A program made the position numbers and the translations under genes. Of a DNA stretch of 64,000 bases, positions 58,728-64,000 are shown in pieces. The stretch comes from CBFGTV01 sp965652145 (GTDB taxonomy: Bacteria; Bacillota; Clostridia; Peptostreptococcales; Natronincolaceae), in the NCBI GenBank assembly GCA_965652145.1, contig CBFGTV010000004.1:24296-88295 (forward strand), given 5' to 3'. Within the stretch, counting starts at the first letter, position 1. The number at the start of each line of letters is the position of its first letter. The notes beneath the pieces were generated by a model. That model ran no database searches. It was not told the origin of the DNA and saw only the letters and a list, made by a program, of their open reading frames with translations.

Positions 58728-60635
58728 TTACTTGTTATGATTAATTTCATCCATCAGCTCCGTTAGCTCCATCCACCGCTCCATGGTCTCTTCCAGTTTT
58801 TGCTGCAATACTTCCTGTTGTTCCAGTAGGTCTTGAAGCTCTTGATAGTTACTTCCGGCCTGATCAATGGCATTTTGTACCGATTCCAGCTGAAGCTCCA
58901 GGTCTGCAATGACTCCCTCAATTTGATCATAATCTCTTTGATCTCGATAGGAAAGCTTTTTCAGTTTTTCTTTGGCGGGTTGCTGGCGCTCTTCCTTTGG
59001 CCCTTTTTTAGAGGCTTCCCTGGGCTCCTGAGGCAGATTTTCCCTGCGCCATTGAATATATTCCGAATAGCTGCCATGGTAGTCTTGAATTTTTCCATTG
59101 TCTTCAAATATAAAAAGATGATCTGCAACCCGATCTAAAAAATATCGATCATGGGAAACCACCACTACCGTTCCAGGGAAATACTCCAAATAATCCTCCA
59201 GAATGGTCAGGGTATGAATATCCAGGTCATTGGTTGGTTCGTCCAACAAAAGTACATTAGGGGCTTCCATCAGCTTTCTTAAAAGGTATAGTCTTCTTTT
59301 TTCTCCTCCGGAAAGGGCTGCAATGGGGGTCCATTGGGCTCCCGGCTGAAATAGGAAGCGTTCCAGCATTTGAGCAGCGGTAATTTTTGTACCATCGGCG
59401 GTTTCAATGTATTCTGCCGCTTCTTTAATGTATTCAATCACCCTAAGGTTAGGGTCCAGCTCAAGGCTTTCTTGATCATAATAGGAAATTTTAACGGTTT
59501 GACCAACCTCAATTTCTCCACTTGTGGGCGAAAGCTTTCCAGCCAGGATGTTCAGCAGGGTTGACTTCCCTGCCCCGTTTTTTCCCACAATACCTACTCG
59601 TTCTCCCGGCGTAAAGACATGGGTAAAGTCTTGAATAATCATCTGATCGTTATAGGCCTTACTAATATTTTTAAGCTCAATGACCTTTTTGCCTAATCGC
59701 TGAGAGCCTACGGATATTTCCAGCTTCGCCGATTCCTGGGGAAGCGTCGCCCCTTGAAGGCTTTCAAAACGTTGGATTCGAGCTTTTTGTTTGGTGCTTC
59801 TGGCCCTGGCACCTCTTCTGATCCAGGCCAGCTCCTTTTTAAAGAGGGCGGCGTGCCTTCGCTGAAGGGCCCTTAGGCTTTCCTCCCGTTCTGCTTTTCC
59901 TTCTAAAAAGGCCTCGTAATTACCCTGGTAGCTATAGAGGGCTCCTTCGTCCAGTTCAATGATTCGATTTACCACTCGATTTAAAAAATAGCGGTCATGG
60001 GTAATTAATAAAAGGGCACCCTTCCTTCTTTTTAAGTAGTCTTCAAGCCACTCGATTGTTTCATTGTCGATGTGATTGGTGGGCTCGTCCAAAATCAACA
60101 GCTCTGATGGTTGAATCAGGGCTCTGGCCATGGCAATTCGCTTTCGCTGTCCTCCGGAAAGGGTTTTAATAATGGCGGAAAAATTGGTAATTCCAAGCTT
60201 CGTTAATACAGCCTTTGCATTGGCTTCAAGCTCCCATCCTCCCTGTAGATCCATTTGATGGGCCAGTTCGGCCAATTTCTTTTGCAGACTGGGCTTCTGC
60301 GGAAGGGCAGACAGGTCATTGACCACCTGTTGGTATTGAAAAACCAGCTCCATTAGGGGATTATCACTATGGAAAACCTGCTCAAGAACTGTGGAATCAG
60401 GGTCAAATTCAGGATTTTGAGGTAAATATTCAATTCTTACCTGATGATTTAGAATTCGACGACCCTCATCAGGCTCCAGTGGGCCTGCAATAATTTTAAG
60501 CAGTGTGGATTTTCCAGTTCCATTAATACCAATTAGTCCGATACGATCCGATTCCTGTATGCCAAGGGTAATATTTTTAAACAAAGGCTTTTCACCGTAG
60601 GCCTTACTTATATTTTCAACAGTTAATAAATTCAT
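58728..60635 (-). CDS. uup: ABC-F ATPase, Uup type
   Basis: A 635-residue ABC-F protein with two ATPase domains and no membrane part. Domain 1 has 'LIGINGTGKSTLLKIIAGPL' and 'TLSGGQRKRIAMARALIQPS'. Domain 2 has 'IVGKNGAGKSTLLNILAGKL' and 'ALSGGEKRRLYLLRKLMEAP'. Both have 'LDEPTN' Walker B motifs. The interdomain linker is at about 230-320 and a charged coiled-coil C-terminal domain at about 560-635. That tail is the mark of Uup. Its role in translation or chromosome stability is not settled. Confidence 0.9.
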   Translation of the reverse strand: MNLLTVENISKAYGEKPLFKNITLGIQESDRIGLIGINGTGKSTLLKIIAGPLEPDEGRRILNHQVRIEYLPQNPEFDPDSTVLEQVFHSDNPLMELVFQYQQVVNDLSALPQKPSLQKKLAELAHQMDLQGGWELEANAKAVLTKLGITNFSAIIKTLSGGQRKRIAMARALIQPSELLILDEPTNHIDNETIEWLEDYLKRRKGALLLITHDRYFLNRVVNRIIELDEGALYSYQGNYEAFLEGKAEREESLRALQRRHAALFKKELAWIRRGARARSTKQKARIQRFESLQGATLPQESAKLEISVGSQRLGKKVIELKNISKAYNDQMIIQDFTHVFTPGERVGIVGKNGAGKSTLLNILAGKLSPTSGEIEVGQTVKISYYDQESLELDPNLRVIEYIKEAAEYIETADGTKITAAQMLERFLFQPGAQWTPIAALSGGEKRRLYLLRKLMEAPNVLLLDEPTNDLDIHTLTILEDYLEYFPGTVVVVSHDRYFLDRVADHLFIFEDNGKIQDYHGSYSEYIQWRRENLPQEPREASKKGPKEERQQPAKEKLKKLSYRDQRDYDQIEGVIADLELQLESVQNAIDQAGSNYQELQDLLEQQEVLQQKLEETMERWMELTELMDEINHNK

Positions 60636-60698
60636 CTTCTTAACCTGCCTATCTTATTTTTTCTCACTACATCATTATACTGGATTATGACACAATTT

Positions 60699-60736
60699 AA
60701 AATACCTGACAGACCAAAAGGTTTATCAGGTATTTT
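60699..60736 (-). terminator. Terminator of the redox module
   Basis: An 11-bp stem (60699-60709 with 60726-60736), AT-rich at the ends, 7 bases after the flavoprotein stop. A minus-strand TATTTTAAATTG follows. Confidence 0.65.
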
Positions 60737-60742
60737 AAACGA

Positions 60743-62023
60743 CTATATTAGCTTTTCATCATAGATCTTAAGCAGATTTAAGCGGTCAATTTTATTTTTA
60801 AGGGCCTTTGTGTCGGTGGTATAGAGGTTCAGCTCCTGCATACGTTTGAAATAATCTGAGCCTGCAAAGGTATATCGTTTCTTTAAGCCTGCTTCCTCTT
60901 GAATTTCTTCGTTGGCGCAGGCGATTAAATCACCTGAAGCAATGGTTCTGGGGAGCTCCAAAAGAGGCATGCCCAGTCCCAGACGAATGCTATTATGACC
61001 CGCCAAGCTGCCTGTTACAATGGCTTCAGTATGGCCAACAAAAAGCCCTGCCTTTTCACCGGCACATAACAGGTTATCTAATTGATTTACCTTCATGGCA
61101 TTGTTACGGGGAGCAATCGATAGATATCGGATGGAATTGCCGATTCCACCGGCATAGGGGTCTACATATTTTGCATTTTCCAGCCCCTTAATGCTTCTTA
61201 ATTTTTCGAGGGGATAAAAGGGAGCCATCAGCTTTGCATGGCCCGTATCCAATAAAATAAGATTTTCGGCGTAATCCTTCAAAGCATATTGCTGGCATAC
61301 CTTCATATCTAATTTATCAAGATTAATATCTTTCTTAGGAAGCGGGATAATGTATACACCCTTCTCGTTCAATTCCTTTACAATTTCCTTTGACAGAGAA
61401 TCCTTACTTAGCTTGCAGGATCCACTGAAGGCGCCATAGGAACCACTTGCCCGTTGACCTAAAATGTCTTCAACGCCTGCCCGCTGACTGATGCTGACCC
61501 TGGGGCCAAAGGAGGGGCAGCGAAGAACACACATGGCGCACCCATTCCCATATTTCAAGCAGTTTCCCATGGGACCCGTTGAACCTGTGGTTTCAATAAA
61601 GGTATCCCCCTCAACAACCTCATCGTTTTGCAGCTTGATTGCGGTGATCCGCTGATCCTTTTTAACAATATCAGTAACCCTGTGTTGCAGGTATAGATGA
61701 ATTCCCATGGAAAGGAGGAGCTTTCTGACCTGTGGTTCAATGATGGTTACGTCATAAAGGCTGGCATGTTTATGTCCTGGAAAATCAAGCTTTTTATGGC
61801 GGGCACATTGGTCTGTAATGGCAAACAGTTCACCGGCACCTAATAAAATAGATTCCTCGGCGGCAGTATAGCGACCATTGTTTCTCATGATACCGCCTAC
61901 ATTACCCAGTCCCAAGAGCATATCGGTTCTTTCGTACAGATGAACCTCTCCCCCTGCTTTTTTGGCTGTGATTGCAGCGGCACATCCAGCCCAACCTCCG
62001 CCTATGATTATAATTTTAGACAC
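60743..62023 (-). CDS. FAD-dependent oxidoreductase with Cys cluster
   Basis: A 426-residue flavoprotein. The N-terminal Rossmann motif is 'IIIGGGWAGCAAAITAKKAGG'. A 'CAMCVLRCPSFGPR' stretch near residue 170 resembles an Fe-S binding site, and 'LLCAGEKAGLFVGHTEAIVTG' is the FAD C-terminal motif, as in GidA/TrmFO-type enzymes. The reaction is unknown. Start GTG 62023 with AAGGAGGAGG upstream; it follows the Fe-S/flavin reductase by 14 bases, so the pair probably exchanges electrons. Confidence 0.8.
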   Translation of the reverse strand: MSKIIIIGGGWAGCAAAITAKKAGGEVHLYERTDMLLGLGNVGGIMRNNGRYTAAEESILLGAGELFAITDQCARHKKLDFPGHKHASLYDVTIIEPQVRKLLLSMGIHLYLQHRVTDIVKKDQRITAIKLQNDEVVEGDTFIETTGSTGPMGNCLKYGNGCAMCVLRCPSFGPRVSISQRAGVEDILGQRASGSYGAFSGSCKLSKDSLSKEIVKELNEKGVYIIPLPKKDINLDKLDMKVCQQYALKDYAENLILLDTGHAKLMAPFYPLEKLRSIKGLENAKYVDPYAGGIGNSIRYLSIAPRNNAMKVNQLDNLLCAGEKAGLFVGHTEAIVTGSLAGHNSIRLGLGMPLLELPRTIASGDLIACANEEIQEEAGLKKRYTFAGSDYFKRMQELNLYTTDTKALKNKIDRLNLLKIYDEKLI

Positions 62024-62037
62024 CTTAATCCTCCTCC

Positions 62038-62973
62038 TTATTTATTATGCGTTATTTGGGTTTTACAGGATCGTATTGGAATTCCATCAGCATCGTAGAC
62101 AATACAGGCCCCGCATATTCCTTCCCCACAACAGATTTCTTTATTGTTTGTCAAGGCCATTTTGACATCAAATTCGTTTAAAATGGGGAAGAGACTTTCT
62201 TGTAAATAATCAGACCCCCCCAGCATGACCAATTGATAATTTCCATTATATAGGTGGCTGTGGAGCAGGGCTCTACCTTCAGGACTATATAGATTACAAT
62301 TTTCTTCTAATACGTTGGCCTTTGTATAGACTTTAATCAGGTTGGTGTTGGAAGTGCCTTTATCAATTATAACGTCTACCTGATTTTGATTACGCAATAA
62401 ATAATTGATGGTCAGAACCGCTGGTGCCTGGGCAATTCCCCGTGTGATAACAAGACATTTGCTTTTACTGGTTTTTTTCAGATGCTCTAACCCAAAGAGG
62501 CCATTCCAATAAGGGCCGCGAATTAAAAGCTGATCGGTAACATCTTTAATGGATTGAGTTTTTACACCATGAATTTCAACAGCAATTTTTATTTGATCCC
62601 GTTGGTCATCCACGTCCATGATGGAGATAGGTATATCAAAATAATGTTCCAAATTTTTGTTTCGAATAAAAATATAAGAACCTGGCTGTTTTAACTGCCT
62701 TGCCAGGGTATGGTGGGTCTTTAGGGTAAATAGTAGTACATTTTTTCCCACCTCTTCCCGCTCAATAATGGTAGTCTCTTGAAATGTTCTTGAATCTTTC
62801 TTTTTATAATTTAAAAAATGAAATTCCTGATATATACAAACACCTCGCCAGTTGCAATCACAGTAGGATTTTCCCTTCAAGCGGGAGCAAGTAATACAAT
62901 TATTCATTTCGGCCAAATAACAAGGACAATATTCACTGCCTGCGTCAATACACTGATCCCCTTCAATCCCCAT
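62038..62973 (-). CDS. PyrK/ferredoxin-reductase-like Fe-S flavoprotein
   Basis: A 311-residue protein in three parts. An N-terminal Cys-rich segment (nine Cys in about 45 residues, including 'YCPCYL', 'CITC' and 'YCDC') comes first. An FAD/NAD-binding reductase fold follows with 'QPGSYIFIR' and 'CLVITRGIAQAPAVL'. A C-terminal [2Fe-2S] site reads 'CCGEGICGACIVYDADGIPI', as in PyrK. The extra N-terminal cysteines are not part of PyrK. ATG 62973 has AAAGGAGTG upstream; extension to 63012 has no site. It is the likely electron donor or acceptor of the neighbouring flavoprotein. Confidence 0.8.
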   Translation of the reverse strand: MGIEGDQCIDAGSEYCPCYLAEMNNCITCSRLKGKSYCDCNWRGVCIYQEFHFLNYKKKDSRTFQETTIIEREEVGKNVLLFTLKTHHTLARQLKQPGSYIFIRNKNLEHYFDIPISIMDVDDQRDQIKIAVEIHGVKTQSIKDVTDQLLIRGPYWNGLFGLEHLKKTSKSKCLVITRGIAQAPAVLTINYLLRNQNQVDVIIDKGTSNTNLIKVYTKANVLEENCNLYSPEGRALLHSHLYNGNYQLVMLGGSDYLQESLFPILNEFDVKMALTNNKEICCGEGICGACIVYDADGIPIRSCKTQITHNK

Positions 62974-63147
62974 ACTTTCACTCCTTTCTTTGAATCCCTC
63001 ACATAATAGCATATTTTTTTCTGCTTCATATTGTTACTGTCATTTTAATTGCAAATATTCTTCTATTTATAACTTTCTTAAAACTTCTATTCACCACTTT
63101 TTATAATTAATAATATGATGAAGTAGACTCTAGTGTGAGGTGATTAT

Positions 63148-64000
63148 ATGTATTATTCTTTTAGACCGTGTCCTCCGGGTACGATACCTTATATCATCAA
63201 ACCGGGAGATACTTTTTATCGTATTGCCATGCAGTATAACATCACTGTGTCGGCGTTAATTGCGGCAAACCCCACAGTGAACCCTAATTATCTAGTTGTT
63301 GGACAGCAAATATGTATACCAATGAGCCATCCGCATCCAGCTTGCCCAGGAGGAAACTACTATACCATACGTCCTGGCGACACACTCTACAGTATTGCAA
63401 GACTATTTAATGTGTCGGTGGATAGTTTAGTTGAGGCGAATCCTGGAATTAACCCGTACATGTTATATCCAGGTCAGGTAATTTGTATTCCAGGTAGACC
63501 AACACCGCCACCGCCAAGCACCTGTCCGGCGGGAACAACGGCCTATACCATCCGCCCAGGGGATACCTTCTTTAGCTTGGCTCAACGCTTCAATACAACC
63601 GTTGAGGCCATTCAAAGGGCAAATCCCGGTGTAGACCCAAATAATTTGCAAGTTGGTCAAAGAATTTGTATTCCGGGTACACCAACACCGCCACCGCCAA
63701 GCACCTGTCCGGCGGGAACAACTGCCTATATTATCCGTGCCGGAGATACCTTCTTTAGCCTAGCTCAACGCTTCAACACAACCGTTGAGGCCATTCAAAG
63801 GGCGAACCCTGGGGTAGACCCCAATAATCTGCAAATTGGTCAAAGAATTTGTATTCCAGGTACACCAACACCGCCGCCGCCAGGACCCTGTCCAGCGGGA
63901 ACAACGGCCTATACCATCCGTTCAGGAGATACCTTCTTTAGCTTGGCTCAACGCTTCAACACAACCGTTGAGGCCATTCAAAGGGCGAACCCTGGGGTAG
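63148..64000 (+). CDS. LysM repeat protein, C-terminus cut by the window
   Basis: At least 284 codons from ATG 63148 (GTGAGGTGAT upstream), open at the right edge. It contains five LysM domains, each about 45 residues with 'GDTFYRIA' or 'GDTFFSLA' opening and 'GQRICIP' closing. Linkers are 'PTPPPPSTCPAGTTAY' type. No signal peptide is visible, as in some spore-coat LysM proteins. LysM binds peptidoglycan, so a spore or cell-wall role fits. Cys residues flank each domain and may form disulfides. Confidence 0.9.
   Translation, partial: MYYSFRPCPPGTIPYIIKPGDTFYRIAMQYNITVSALIAANPTVNPNYLVVGQQICIPMSHPHPACPGGNYYTIRPGDTLYSIARLFNVSVDSLVEANPGINPYMLYPGQVICIPGRPTPPPPSTCPAGTTAYTIRPGDTFFSLAQRFNTTVEAIQRANPGVDPNNLQVGQRICIPGTPTPPPPSTCPAGTTAYIIRAGDTFFSLAQRFNTTVEAIQRANPGVDPNNLQIGQRICIPGTPTPPPPGPCPAGTTAYTIRSGDTFFSLAQRFNTTVEAIQRANPGV
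63499..64000 (+). repeat. 183-bp tandem repeat inside the LysM gene
   Basis: LysM units 3, 4 and 5 recur with a 183-bp (61-codon) period; equivalent positions are 63501, 63684 and 63867. They are nearly identical at DNA level, while units 1 and 2 are diverged. This suggests recent unit duplication, and copy number may vary between strains. Confidence 0.9.

Noticed and set aside
63463..63660. 65-codon minus-strand frame in the LysM array
   Set aside because: Shadow of the repeated, codon-biased LysM units; it would recur in each repeat.

Overview
The window is one chromosomal stretch from a low-GC, Gram-positive, anaerobic, endospore-forming bacterium of the class Clostridia. Evidence for this: AT-rich sequence with strong GGAGG ribosome binding sites and many TTG/GTG starts; spoVK and a proline-linked LysM protein; ferredoxin-dependent 2-oxoacid oxidoreductase and flavodoxin; the mutS-mutL-miaA-hfq-spoVK order shared with Firmicutes; and a Bacillus/Clostridium-type LexA box. 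An Alkaliphilus-like relative is a guess from gene content only. I saw no rRNA, tRNA, CRISPR array, insertion sequence or prophage.

Layout. 1-4736: amino-sugar/peptidoglycan salvage operon (end of a MupG-type 6-phosphomuramidase, Lac-family PTS IIB, IIC and IIA, nagB, nagA) with a large nested hairpin in the leader of the PTS genes. 4825-11106: single-function genes on the plus strand (phosphatase, TmrB-like ATPase, HD protein, deoxyinosine glycosylase, acetyltransferases, PlsY-like protein, VOC protein, small membrane proteins, Fe-S protein). 11187-12149: uvsE, followed by a 950-base gene desert with three Fur-box-like sites and a 24-bp hairpin. 13103-16264: TetR regulator, membrane protein, a 121-residue protein and an atypical KAS III homologue. 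16491-18341: tyrosine recombinase and lexA. 18440-29609 (minus): aluminium-resistance-family PLP enzyme, small membrane proteins, GTPase, spoVK, hfq, miaA, mutL, mutS, miaB. 29828-30018: a 39-codon gene under a textbook LexA-controlled promoter. 30204-33051: CbiMQO metal transporter and flavodoxin. 33329-39279: aminotransferase, MerR regulator, three tandem M42 peptidases and cheR. 39375-44827: rpsA, ispH, cmk and associated genes. 45209-48894: korDABC plus an RpiR regulator. 48997-56785: surE, oadA-type carboxyltransferase, mnmM, rluB, yajQ and transporters. 56854-58654: SOS-controlled dinB with a small partner gene. 58728-64000: Uup-type ABC-F protein, a two-gene flavin/iron-sulfur redox module and a LysM repeat protein cut by the window edge.

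The most interesting system is the SOS regulon visible here. LexA-type boxes lie before lexA, before dinB plus an 87-residue partner, and, entirely inside the -35/-10 spacer, before a 39-residue protein (29828-29947). By eye that protein resembles MciZ, the Bacillus FtsZ inhibitor. The inference is a small SOS-induced division inhibitor. Other leads are the nested leader RNA at 449-575 and the Fur-box gene desert at 12150-13102.

All family calls were made by reading the translations; no database search was run.
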